Source: Nitrosomonas cryotolerans ATCC 49181
Lineage (GTDB): Bacteria > Pseudomonadota > Gammaproteobacteria > Burkholderiales > Nitrosomonadaceae
Length of the DNA: 64,000 nucleotides
Assembly (NCBI RefSeq): GCF_900143275.1
Contig: NZ_FSRO01000001.1
Span: 1,568,116 to 1,632,115 of the forward strand
Direction: 5' to 3'
A program made the position numbers and the translations under genes. Under the pieces are notes generated by a model. The model did no database searches. It saw only the letters and a program-made list of their open reading frames with translations, and had not been told where the DNA came from. Positions within the stretch are counted from its first letter, which is position 1, and the number at the start of each line of letters is the position of its first letter. Of this stretch, positions 42,866 to 51,439 are shown piece after piece.

Positions 42866-44326
42866 TTACAGTTTAGTGCGTACGCGATAAGTCAAAGTAA
42901 TTGCTTTGTCAGCAGGTAGTAATAGTTTCCATTCAGCCAGATTAGATGATATTTTTGTATGTGGTTGAGACTCGGATATTATTGTCCAGTCGCCGGGTAT
43001 CGGTTCATGTACTGTTACAGCTACTTCCTCTTTTTTGGCATTTCTCAGTGTGATCTGATAGGCTGTTTCAAATATACTATTTTGGTGCATTGTTCCCGTT
43101 AACGCCTGAAAATCGCTCTGTTTCTTGTCAGCGGTTAAATCAAATGCGCTTCCTAGTTTCAAGCGGATAAATTCTTTGTCGGGTGTGTGGTCGATTTGAT
43201 CTTCACCCACAAATTGTGCATTGCCCATCTGGTCTTTCTTATAAACTCGAATAACCCCCTTGGGTAATGGGATACCTAAGCCTTTACCTTTGTTCTGGAA
43301 CTTGATGAATACCGTAATCTTTAATTTGTCTCCAATATCTTTATATTGCCCGGAGTAATAATAGTTATCACCTGTTAATACAAATTCCTTATTAACGGGC
43401 ACATGAACAGCTGACATGAGCGCGACTTGTTTAGTCTGGTTATCTGCCAGGGTTGTGCGGTGTTTGAGTGTGTAGAGGTGATATTCGAATAATGCCTCAT
43501 TCTGCATATCAGAAATATTGGCTAATTCTGCGGTCATCCCTCTCGTTTTTCTAGCAATTGATCTTGGGTGGTGTATTCGATTGAGGTCACCGGCAACAAG
43601 TTGCAATGTGGCATTGGGATAAGTCGTACCACTTTCATTAGTTAATGTAACCAGGCCGTTGAGATCAAGATGATGATCATGCACATCTAATTCAGCTACA
43701 TAGTCAGCCTGCCAGGATAAACCTGTTGTTAAATAGGAAAGTTCAAGATTCTGTTTACCTGCTGTGGAATTAATAAACGAGGTAACCAGGGTAGGTTTAT
43801 CACGTAAATTTTCTGGTACGCTAGGAAATGCCAGGCGACCTGGGATACCGGTTTCAATTCGATCGGAGAACTTGAGAACAACGCCATCATTAGCTGCAAG
43901 AACGGTTGCTATTTCACTGGTCTCATGACCCGTAGCCGGATTTCGACGAATGACGGTTATGTTACTGCCAATATGTTTTTCCAGCAATTGCTGTGGTGTT
44001 AGTAGATCAAAATCAAAATTCTGTTCTTGCAAATAAAAACCGCTGGGATGAGTTAGATTGCGTAACAAGGCTGTTTCTGGCTGCATTTTTGCAGATACCT
44101 CACGCCAGGCTAGCTGGTTAGAATTAATATCCAGTTCGATGCTGCGAGAGTCTTTTATTAATGCAAGATTTTGATTATAGATCGTCACCGCCATTTCATT
44201 TTGGTCAAGCATTGTGGTGGTTTTTTCATCGAGGGGTGCGGCAATCCCATTGGATAAAATTACCATTAAACCTATTATGATCGATATTCTTACTATTCTA
44301 TCTTTTGAATACAGATAATTTTTCAT
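42866..44326 (-). CDS. DUF4139 domain protein with signal peptide
   Basis: A 486-aa exported protein. Residues ~12-30 form a signal peptide (RISIIIGLMVILSNGIAAP). The body carries the DUF4139 pattern: AVTIYNQNLALIKDSR, SYLTTGLSWQADYVAELD, LNGLVTLTNESGTTYPNATLQLVAGD, and a C-terminal YQITLRNAKKEEVAVTVHEPIPGDWTI. These proteins fold as beta-rich periplasmic or surface proteins. The function of the family is not known. It is a single gene on the minus strand next to the coiled-coil gene. Confidence 0.8.
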   Translation of the reverse strand: MKNYLYSKDRIVRISIIIGLMVILSNGIAAPLDEKTTTMLDQNEMAVTIYNQNLALIKDSRSIELDINSNQLAWREVSAKMQPETALLRNLTHPSGFYLQEQNFDFDLLTPQQLLEKHIGSNITVIRRNPATGHETSEIATVLAANDGVVLKFSDRIETGIPGRLAFPSVPENLRDKPTLVTSFINSTAGKQNLELSYLTTGLSWQADYVAELDVHDHHLDLNGLVTLTNESGTTYPNATLQLVAGDLNRIHHPRSIARKTRGMTAELANISDMQNEALFEYHLYTLKHRTTLADNQTKQVALMSAVHVPVNKEFVLTGDNYYYSGQYKDIGDKLKITVFIKFQNKGKGLGIPLPKGVIRVYKKDQMGNAQFVGEDQIDHTPDKEFIRLKLGSAFDLTADKKQSDFQALTGTMHQNSIFETAYQITLRNAKKEEVAVTVHEPIPGDWTIISESQPHTKISSNLAEWKLLLPADKAITLTYRVRTKL

Positions 44327-44500
44327 GAGTGGTATTGAGTTTACCGTTGAATTCTATATCTGAAAAAACTTCTATCTTGATTTTTGTTTCGTGTGAGTTT
44401 CATGCAATGACACCATACTCTTGGTATTATATCTGTCAAGGATTCTTAATCTTCCTGTGATAAGGATGAACGGCACGCTAGTTATATCAAGACAAGAATT

Positions 44501-46354
44501 TTAAGCCGTTTCTTGTGTTTTTATTCCGCCGGTAACTTTGTTTCGGATGCATTCTGCCGCCGCAATTTCTTTTCGTATTCTTGATGTGGCCGCTGTAGTT
44601 GCTTCCTTGTCAGTTTGGGCACGGGCTAATGATGCTTCTTTAGCCATTCTCTCGACTGCTTCGCGAGAAATAGCTTGTTCCAGAGCTCTTTCATCGCTAT
44701 CAATACGTTCTTGAATTGCAGCTAAGGCGGCAGATTCAGCCTTTTTCTTGGCGACTGCAATTGCTATAGCTGCTTCTTCTGCCTGTAGCCGGGTTTTTGC
44801 TTTATCTGCGGCAGTAATCTTTTCTTGAACTCCAATGATTACCAATCTGGTAATCTTTTGTTCTGTTTCGAGACGTTCAATCGCTGCTTTCTCTGCTTGG
44901 TTAATTGCCTCCACACGAATCTTAGCATCCTCCAATAAACGCTCTTCTGCTTCTGTAAGCGCATTGTTTTTTTCAGTAACGAGTGCCTCAGCTTTGATTC
45001 TCTCTTCAAAAACAGCTTTGGCTTTAGTTTCGGCTTTTGTTTTATTTTCCGCCGCTGTCTGTGTGGCAATACTAGCCAGAGCACGTGCACGTGCTGCTTC
45101 GGTGGCTTTTTTCTCAGCTGTGATTTGTGAATGAATAGCTTCTGTTGCAGCTATCTCAGCTTCCATTTTTTCTTTTATTATGAGTGTTTTTTGTTGTTCG
45201 GCATGCAGGCGCGCTTCTGCAGCTGTTTTTGCATGGGTTTCGGCCATCATGCGATTGTTAGGTTCTTCAAGTAATTGCTTTTCAGCTTTTATTCTTGCTT
45301 TTATTGCTTGTTCTGCAGCCCTTTCTTTGGTGACAATGGATTCAGCAATGGCTGCCGCCGCTTTTTCTGCATCTACTCTGTTTTGAGCCGCTGTAGTCGC
45401 ACGGGTATCAGCCGTTGTACGCTTCTGGGCCTCATGTGCAGCGATTGTCTCAGCTTCTACTCTGGCTTGAGCTGCTTGCGTTGCAATAATTTCGGTTTGA
45501 GCTCTTTCTTCCGCAGCTTTACGCGCTTTAGTTTCGATTGCCAAACGATTATGCGCTTGTTCTAGTATTTCCGCTTCTGTACGCATGCGTACTTGAATTT
45601 CTTCTATGGCTTGTCTTTCAGCTTCGCTACTTGCTGTGGCTAATGCAAGCACTCGCTCTCCTGCTTGGATTCTGGCAGATGCTATAGCCGCCGCATTTGT
45701 TTCTGTTTCGATAATGGCTAGCGCGAGGAGACGCGCCTCTTCTTCAATTTTGCCTTTGGCAATGATCGCTTCTGTTGCTTTTTTTTCTGCTGCTATGCGG
45801 GCATTTGCCTGATCTAATGTCTGTGCTTCTTGTTGGGTACGTTGCTGTGTTTCTTTGATGATGAGCTCATCTGCTTTTATTTTGTCCTGCAGCAGCACCA
45901 TTTTTTCTTTTTCAGCTCTGATTTTCTCCTCAGCGAGTTGCTTTGCTTTGATTTCGAGTTCTTTGCGAGCATGTGCTTCATCGGTAGCCAGTGTTTCAGC
46001 TTTGGCTCTGGCTCTGGCTTGTTCTGTTGCCGTTGTTTCAGCCTTGATTCTAGCCTCTGCGGACATTCGGGCATTCGCTTCTGCCCTGGCTCTGGCTTCC
46101 GCCGCGACGCGGGCCTTAGTGTCCAATTCGATGCGATTTTTAGCTTCCTTAATTGCTTGATCTTCTGCAGCTAATCGCGCCTGTCTAGCTATCTTTCTTT
46201 GTGTGTCCATATCTATTGCAGGCGAGGATTCCTGCTCATGAAGTACTATATTAGCCAGCTTACTATCAGGTGGAACAGTGGTTATGTCTCTTCTGGATTC
46301 TGAGGGCGGATAGGGTTTAAATAGTGATTTTATTAAGCGAGACTTGAAGGTCAT
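44501..46354 (-). CDS. Long Ala/Glu/Lys-rich coiled-coil protein of unknown function
   Basis: A 617-aa protein, almost entirely built from degenerate short units such as AEARARAEANAR, AKAETLATDEAHAR and TAAEARLHAEQQ. Residues ~50-600 should form one very long alpha-helical coiled coil. No signal peptide or membrane helix is visible; the N-terminus (MTFKSRLIKSLFKPYPPSESRRDI) is basic and Pro-rich. It sits between a DUF4139 gene and fliR, on the same strand as the flagellar genes, with a 158-base gap to fliR. I do not recognise a family. A structural or polar-scaffold role is only a guess. Confidence 0.7.
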   Translation of the reverse strand: MTFKSRLIKSLFKPYPPSESRRDITTVPPDSKLANIVLHEQESSPAIDMDTQRKIARQARLAAEDQAIKEAKNRIELDTKARVAAEARARAEANARMSAEARIKAETTATEQARARAKAETLATDEAHARKELEIKAKQLAEEKIRAEKEKMVLLQDKIKADELIIKETQQRTQQEAQTLDQANARIAAEKKATEAIIAKGKIEEEARLLALAIIETETNAAAIASARIQAGERVLALATASSEAERQAIEEIQVRMRTEAEILEQAHNRLAIETKARKAAEERAQTEIIATQAAQARVEAETIAAHEAQKRTTADTRATTAAQNRVDAEKAAAAIAESIVTKERAAEQAIKARIKAEKQLLEEPNNRMMAETHAKTAAEARLHAEQQKTLIIKEKMEAEIAATEAIHSQITAEKKATEAARARALASIATQTAAENKTKAETKAKAVFEERIKAEALVTEKNNALTEAEERLLEDAKIRVEAINQAEKAAIERLETEQKITRLVIIGVQEKITAADKAKTRLQAEEAAIAIAVAKKKAESAALAAIQERIDSDERALEQAISREAVERMAKEASLARAQTDKEATTAATSRIRKEIAAAECIRNKVTGGIKTQETA

Positions 46355-46512
46355 GATTATTTGTCATACGGATAACTAATGGGTATTAAGCGTTATGAGT
46401 ATCCTGCATATAGGGGTTTCTAATTTAGCAGCTTCGGACAAAAATCGAGTATTGAAACAGAAGGTAAATATTGCTTGTTTACGCGTTTGGTCAGAATGGA
46501 TGCCAGAAGGAC

Positions 46513-47307
46513 TCATGGTGCGTTGATATGAGATGAATTGGTCATTTCTGTTACTATATTCAACCCATCTTGAATTGAGCGTTCCAGGATTGGTGTGAAA
46601 AAGGGGATGCTGAGTGCCAGTACAAGAAATCCAATGGATAATGTCAGTGGGAAACCCACTGCAAAAATGTTTAACTGAGGTGCGACGCGCGTTAATATGC
46701 CTAAGGCAAGGTTGGTAATTAATAACGCTGTCAGTACGGGAAGTGATAACTGTAGGCCGGTTAGAAAAATCTCTCCTCCCCATTTAGTCAGCGTGACAAA
46801 CATGGGTGTTGTGATTCCGGTGGAACCGATTGGTAACGTGTCAAAGCTTTTTGAAATAAAGGTAATTATCTGGAGATGACCATTCATTGCAATAAATGCC
46901 AGACTTGCGATTATTCCCAAGAACCGGCTGATAAGCGGAGTTTGACTAGTATTTTGCGGATCAAAGAAAGTTGCAAATCCCAGGCCCATTTGTAGACCGA
47001 TGACTTCTCCTGCCATTTCTACTGCCATGAATATAATCCGCATGGTAAGTCCGATAGCAAGTCCGATGATTACTTGTTGTATGATAATAAGCAAGCCAAT
47101 TCCGGAACCCGGGTCTATCGCTGGCAATGATTTTAGTGTGGGTGCTATGAGAATTGTAATGACTGTAGCGAATCCAAGTTTTACCCGTATCGGAATGCTC
47201 GGACTGCTGAAAATGGGTGCACTTGTGATGAGCGCTAAAATTCTGCTGAATGGCCAAAGAAATGTTGCTAATAGTGCATCAAGCTCTATAGTAGTAATAC
47301 TAAGCAT
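46513..47307 (-). CDS. fliR: Flagellar export gate protein FliR
   Basis: A 264-aa membrane protein of the flagellar type III secretion gate, with FliP and FliQ. Sequence LLATFLWPFSRILALITSAPIFSSPSIPIRVKLG at the N-terminus and GLQLSLPVLTALLITNLALGILTRVAPQLNIFAVGFP in the centre are the family pattern. Last gene of fliLMNOPQR. Confidence 0.95.
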   Translation of the reverse strand: MLSITTIELDALLATFLWPFSRILALITSAPIFSSPSIPIRVKLGFATVITILIAPTLKSLPAIDPGSGIGLLIIIQQVIIGLAIGLTMRIIFMAVEMAGEVIGLQMGLGFATFFDPQNTSQTPLISRFLGIIASLAFIAMNGHLQIITFISKSFDTLPIGSTGITTPMFVTLTKWGGEIFLTGLQLSLPVLTALLITNLALGILTRVAPQLNIFAVGFPLTLSIGFLVLALSIPFFTPILERSIQDGLNIVTEMTNSSHINAP

Positions 47308-47407
47308 TTTAGTATATCAATTAATCGACTATCGGCAATGGTTGTAAATCAGAAAAGTGGAGATCCCGGTATCGAAATCTTGATGAAACGAAAACCTATA
47401 ATACAAG

Positions 47408-47680
47408 TTAGCCGACTCCCAACCAGGGAATGTCGGTAAAGAGCCGTCGCATGTAGTCGATCATGATGTTAAGCATCCAGGGACCCGCTAAAACCATCAC
47501 GATAAACATAACGAGTAACTTGGGTATGAACGATAAAGTCATTTCATTAATCTGTGTGGCCGCTTGAAAAATACTGACTATGAGGCCGGTAGCCAATGCC
47601 GCTAGAAGTAGAGGTGCAGAAATCATAAAAGTAACCTCAAGTGCTTGCCGTCCGATAGTCATTACATTTTCTGGACTCAT
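47408..47680 (-). CDS. fliQ: Flagellar export gate protein FliQ
   Basis: A 90-aa protein with two membrane helices: MSPENVMTIGRQALEVTFMISAPLLLAALATGLIVSIFQAATQINEMTLSFIPK is the complete FliQ N-terminal pattern. Four copies assemble with FliP and FliR in the export gate. It lies 14 bases after fliP and about 100 bases before fliR. Confidence 0.95.
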   Translation of the reverse strand: MSPENVMTIGRQALEVTFMISAPLLLAALATGLIVSIFQAATQINEMTLSFIPKLLVMFIVMVLAGPWMLNIMIDYMRRLFTDIPWLGVG

Positions 47681-47694
47681 GAATCTTCTTCCTG

Positions 47695-48471
47695 TCAGGT
47701 AAAAAAACTTTGTGTCAATGAACCAATGAGTAAATGCCAGCCGTCTACCAAAACAAACAGCATTAATTTGAAAGGCAACGAGATAATCATGGGCGATAAC
47801 ATCATCATACCCATAGACATCAATACACTGGCCACAACCATATCTATGATAAGAAAGGGAATAAAAATGAGAAATCCAATCTGGAATGCTGTTTTTAGTT
47901 CACTGGTAACATAAGCGGGGACGAGTATTTTTAATGGAATTTGTTCTGGATTTTGTATTTCATGGCTATTAGATATTTGAATAAACAGTGCCAGATCTGT
48001 TTCACGGGTCTGGTGCAACATGAAAGATTTTAGGGGAACACTGGCTTTATCTGCAGCTTTAATAATGTCTATTTTATCTTCGGAAAAAGGTAGATAGGCC
48101 TCATGATAAATGCGATCAATTACAGGTGACATAACAAAAAAAGTCAAAAATAATGCCAGTCCAATTAATACCTGGTTGGGCGGTGAAGATTGTGTTCCTA
48201 ATGCCAGTCGCAATAGTGATAGCACGATGATAATACGCGTGAAACTAGACATCATTAATACGACCGCTGGCAAAAATGTCAGCGAAGTAAAAAATAGCAG
48301 TGTTTGCAGGCTCAATGTATAGAGTGCTCCGCCACCTGAGAGAGGCGTACTGGAGAATGCAGGAAATCCTGTTTGTTGTGAAAATACAGGTAACGTAAAA
48401 CAACAACCTGCTAGTAAAAACAGTACTTGGAGTAGACGCCGCAATTGCAAACAAGCCCGAAGAAAGTGCAT
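47695..48471 (-). CDS. fliP: Flagellar export gate protein FliP
   Basis: A 258-aa membrane protein with an N-terminal signal peptide, as usual for FliP. Family motifs are [47 protein letters not shown] and [19 protein letters not shown]. Five copies form the core of the export gate. Confidence 0.95.
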   Translation of the reverse strand: MHFLRACLQLRRLLQVLFLLAGCCFTLPVFSQQTGFPAFSSTPLSGGGALYTLSLQTLLFFTSLTFLPAVVLMMSSFTRIIIVLSLLRLALGTQSSPPNQVLIGLALFLTFFVMSPVIDRIYHEAYLPFSEDKIDIIKAADKASVPLKSFMLHQTRETDLALFIQISNSHEIQNPEQIPLKILVPAYVTSELKTAFQIGFLIFIPFLIIDMVVASVLMSMGMMMLSPMIISLPFKLMLFVLVDGWHLLIGSLTQSFFT

Positions 48472-48527
48472 ACTCAGTCCATATTAGGCATAAATAGATA
48501 CAATAAAATCAATGGACTGCCATTGAA

Positions 48528-48971
48528 CTATGATTGGTTATATTTCTTTCCTATTTGTTGGTTTAGATGTTCCGAGAATTTATCGTTACCTGATTTATTG
48601 GATATATCATCAGATGGTTTCATTGAAATTTTTTCCATACTGTGCAAAGTGCTAACTCGACCAGGAGCAACGCCTAGAACCAGCCAGGTGTCACCTACTT
48701 CAAGTATCACGATGCGCTCCCGTTGACCAATGCTTGTCGTTGAAATTATTTTTATGGCGTTTGAAGTAGTCGTTGGGATGATAGCGAAACGTTTGAGTAA
48801 CCAAGTAGCCGCTCCAATGACTATCAACACCAGTAATAATCCGGCAGCCATCTGTAACATATTTTCTATAGATATGACTGGTGGGGGAGGCGTATAGCCC
48901 GGCTGTGATACCTCGGCATAGATTCGAGATGGAATTGCGAGTATCAATAATGTTAGATAGCGGATTAGCAT
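48528..48971 (-). CDS. fliO: Flagellar assembly protein FliO
   Basis: A 147-aa protein with a signal-like N-terminus and one membrane helix (~40-63, MLQMAAGLLLVLIVIGAATWLLKRF). The cytoplasmic domain (RERIVILEVGDTWLVLGVAPGRVSTLHSM) is the FliO pattern. It is a helper for FliP folding. It starts 8 bases after fliN. Confidence 0.9.
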   Translation of the reverse strand: MLIRYLTLLILAIPSRIYAEVSQPGYTPPPPVISIENMLQMAAGLLLVLIVIGAATWLLKRFAIIPTTTSNAIKIISTTSIGQRERIVILEVGDTWLVLGVAPGRVSTLHSMEKISMKPSDDISNKSGNDKFSEHLNQQIGKKYNQS

Positions 48972-48979
48972 TCAAGGCT

Positions 48980-49510
48980 TTAATGATTGAGTTTTCGGAT
49001 GCGTTCACTCGGTGTAATAATATTGGTCAGTCTGATACCAAATTTATCATTGACTACAACCACCTCACCCTGCGCAATTAGACAGCCATTAACCAGTACA
49101 TCCATTGGTCCGCCCGCCGTACCCTCAAGTTCAATGACAGAGCCTTGTGCTAGTTGTAATAAGTTTTTGATCGTAATTTTTGTTCGCCCAAGTTCAACAG
49201 TGAGCTGAACAGGAATATCCAGAATCATATCGATATCATTTTGGGCGCTAGTCAATAATTCATCCTTTGAAAATTCTTCAAAAACAGAAGCAGTTTGTGC
49301 GTTAGGCATCGTATTATTTTTTGTTTCGGTTTCGGTTTCGGTTTCGGTTTCGGTTTCGGTTTCGGTTCCAGTTCCAGTTCCAGCATTGATATTAGTATCA
49401 GTCGGGGCAGTAGTCGATTCAGGCTTATCCGATGTCGATAACGTTTGTTCTGTCATTGTGGTTGCCGAATCATTACTATCTGATTGTTTCGTAGTCGTAG
49501 TTTCAGGCAT
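48980..49510 (-). CDS. fliN: Flagellar motor switch protein FliN with Thr-Glu repeat
   Basis: A 176-aa C-ring protein. The C-terminal ~75 residues are the FliN/SpoA domain (DIPVQLTVELGRTKITIKNLLQLAQGSVIEL ... GEVVVVNDKFGIRLTNI). The ~95-residue N-terminus is low complexity and contains about seven Thr-Glu repeats from a hexanucleotide tract. The ATG at 49510 is chosen because GGAG lies about 6 bases upstream; the ATG at 49522 contains that site. Most FliN proteins are shorter (~110-140 aa). Confidence 0.92.
   Translation of the reverse strand: MPETTTTKQSDSNDSATTMTEQTLSTSDKPESTTAPTDTNINAGTGTGTETETETETETETETKNNTMPNAQTASVFEEFSKDELLTSAQNDIDMILDIPVQLTVELGRTKITIKNLLQLAQGSVIELEGTAGGPMDVLVNGCLIAQGEVVVVNDKFGIRLTNIITPSERIRKLNH
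49322..49372. repeat. Hexanucleotide tandem repeat in fliN
   Basis: Six perfect GGTTTC units, flanked by a degenerate unit on one side and GGTTCC/AGTTCC units on the other. On the coding strand this is (GAAACC)n, encoding Thr-Glu. The 6-base unit preserves the frame, so copy-number change alters linker length, not reading. Confidence 0.9.
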
Positions 49511-49526
49511 ATTTATCTCCATTAAG

Positions 49527-50504
49527 TTAAATAGACTCTGCTTGGCAAAGCATTGTATTTACTCTTAAGGCATATCGTCTGTTTATGATGCCATAGCGAC
49601 ATTCCATTACTGGCATTCCATCTACAGATGCTGTAATAGTTTCGGGGATATCTAATGGGATGATATCGCCTTCTTGCATACTCAAGATCTGGTCAAAGGT
49701 AACTTTTGTATGTCCAAGGTTGGCAACGAGTTCTACTTCAGCATTTTGTACTTGTTGTGATAGCAGGCGTACCCAACGTTTGTCAGTTTCCGAATGATTG
49801 CACTGTAAAGTGCTGTAGAGAATATTGCGTATCGGTTCAATCATTGCATAAGGCATACAAATATGTAACTCACCACCTTTATCACCCAGATCGATATCAA
49901 AAGTAACAGCAATCACAATTTCGTTAGCGGTAGCAATATTTGCAAATTGGGGATTTATTTCGGATCTGATATATTCAAATTTCACCGGATAGACAGATTC
50001 CCATGATTTTTCATAACCCTCAAATACAACATCGAGCAAGCGCTGGATGATACGCAGCTCAGTCTGGGTGAGATCTTTTCCCTTTATACGCGAATGAAAT
50101 CTGCCATCGCCACCAAATAAATGGTCTACGATTAGGAATATCAAACTAGGGTCAAAAATGAATAAGGCAGTGCCACGTAATGGTTTGATATGAACGATAT
50201 TGAAATTAGTAGGCACGATTAGATCGCGTACAAACTCACTGTACTTGATTATTTTGAGCGGTCTAGCCGAAACATCAACCGTTCGACGCATAAAATTGAA
50301 TAGCCCAGTTTGTAGAAGGCGCGCAAACCGTTCATTAATAATTTCATAGGTAGGCATGCGTTCGCCCACGATTCGTTCTTGTGTCGCAATATTATAGGAT
50401 TGAATGCCAGATGCTCTTTGTTTATTTGATATATTATTATTTTCATCCGCTGTGCCTTTGAGTAGGGCATCAACTTCTTCCTGGGAGAGGAAATCTTCAG
50501 TCAT
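49527..50504 (-). CDS. fliM: Flagellar motor switch protein FliM
   Basis: A 325-aa C-ring protein. N-terminal CheY-binding peptide EDFLSQEEVDALLKG, the middle CheC-like domain, and the C-terminal SpoA domain (VELVANLGHTKVTFDQILSMQEGDIIPLD). Follows fliL by 5 bases and precedes fliN. Confidence 0.96.
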   Translation of the reverse strand: MTEDFLSQEEVDALLKGTADENNNISNKQRASGIQSYNIATQERIVGERMPTYEIINERFARLLQTGLFNFMRRTVDVSARPLKIIKYSEFVRDLIVPTNFNIVHIKPLRGTALFIFDPSLIFLIVDHLFGGDGRFHSRIKGKDLTQTELRIIQRLLDVVFEGYEKSWESVYPVKFEYIRSEINPQFANIATANEIVIAVTFDIDLGDKGGELHICMPYAMIEPIRNILYSTLQCNHSETDKRWVRLLSQQVQNAEVELVANLGHTKVTFDQILSMQEGDIIPLDIPETITASVDGMPVMECRYGIINRRYALRVNTMLCQAESI

Positions 50505-50509
50505 CAGTA

Positions 50510-50983
50510 TTATTGGATAACAAATGATGTGAATAATACGTCAAGAATCTCTTCTTGCATGATCTCTGAATCAATTGTTTGCCTAATCTCATCAGTAATC
50601 TCTGCACTTAATTGCTGTTTACCAGCTATGGAAAGAATTTCTGTTGGCTTTTTGCTGGATAGTAATAATAGGATACGATTACGTATCTCAGGCATTTGTT
50701 TTTTAATAACATTGACTACGTCAGTTTCTTGAGTTTTGACAGTGAGTCCTACTTGCAGGTACTGGCTATCTTCTTCTGGTTGAAGGTTGACAGTGAAGGT
50801 CTCTATGTCAATGAATTTCACTGGTTTTTTATGGGATTGTGTGGTTTCTCCTGTTGTATCCAGGTTCTGTATAACATACCACGCGCCGCCTGCACCACTT
50901 CCAATGGCTATTATCGCAATCAGAATTATCGGCAATAAGTTCTTCTTATTTTTGGTGTTTTCCATGCTAGTAGTTGTTGACAT
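50510..50983 (-). CDS. fliL: Flagellar basal body protein FliL
   Basis: A 157-aa inner-membrane protein with one helix (~17-38, LLPIILIAIIAIGSGAGGAWYVI) and a periplasmic FliL domain (FIDIETFTVNLQPEEDSQYLQVGLTVK ... MPEIRNRILLLLSSKK). It interacts with stators around the motor. An AAGGAA precedes the ATG. This is the first gene on the left side of the IS insertion that separates it from fliK. Confidence 0.92.
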   Translation of the reverse strand: MSTTTSMENTKNKKNLLPIILIAIIAIGSGAGGAWYVIQNLDTTGETTQSHKKPVKFIDIETFTVNLQPEEDSQYLQVGLTVKTQETDVVNVIKKQMPEIRNRILLLLSSKKPTEILSIAGKQQLSAEITDEIRQTIDSEIMQEEILDVLFTSFVIQ

Positions 50984-51109
50984 TTTTATTCCTTATGCGA
51001 CAGGTCAATTATGTAAGAATAAGAAAGGGGGGAATATAACAAACAGCAGCCGAATTCATGGCTATTTCCAGATACGGAAAATGAGCCTAAATCTTTAGTC
51101 TTATGTTCA

Positions 51110-51129
51110 GAGACTTTTGCAAAAGTCTC
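51110..51129. repeat. 20-bp palindrome made of two joined MITE A ends
   Basis: GAGACTTTTGCAAAAGTCTC is a perfect palindrome and equals the terminal repeat of MITE family A joined to its inverse, with the core missing. No flanking direct repeat is visible. Confidence 0.6.
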
Positions 51130-51371
51130 CATGTGCCTGCCGAGAATCACACAACGCAATCCAATTTCGCGTGTGCCGAATGTGGGTACGCAGCAGAAAA
51201 TGCAGACCTCAACGCGGCCATCAATATTCTAAGGGCAGGGCATGCCCAGCTCGCCTGTCAAGTGAACGATACAGTCATGTCGTCAGCAATAAGAATTCAC
51301 CGAAGTCATCTACCCCATTCCGGGGTAGATACAGCAGGAATCGCCTGTCTTTAGACGGGGGACGATGTCAA
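51130..51371 (+). pseudogene. 3' relic of a TnpB gene with right-end hairpin
   Basis: The C-terminal zinc finger and RuvC end of a TnpB, reading HVPAENHTTQSNFACAEC, then NADLNAAINILRAGHAQLA. After the stop at 51354, GTCTTTAGACGGGGG and a TCAA at 51368-51371 look like a right end. The N-terminal three-quarters of the gene are missing. It is a different lineage from the two complete TnpBs here. Confidence 0.8.
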
Positions 51372-51439
51372 TAAACGAGCGGTTATTATAGCGTATAGGG
51401 CCCAATACGATATGGGTGGGCCAGTAGCTTCGCTTTATC

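Noticed and set aside
46376-46783. 135-codon frame overlapping the end of fliR
   Set aside because: Out of frame with fliR over most of its length and of odd composition; no start signal.
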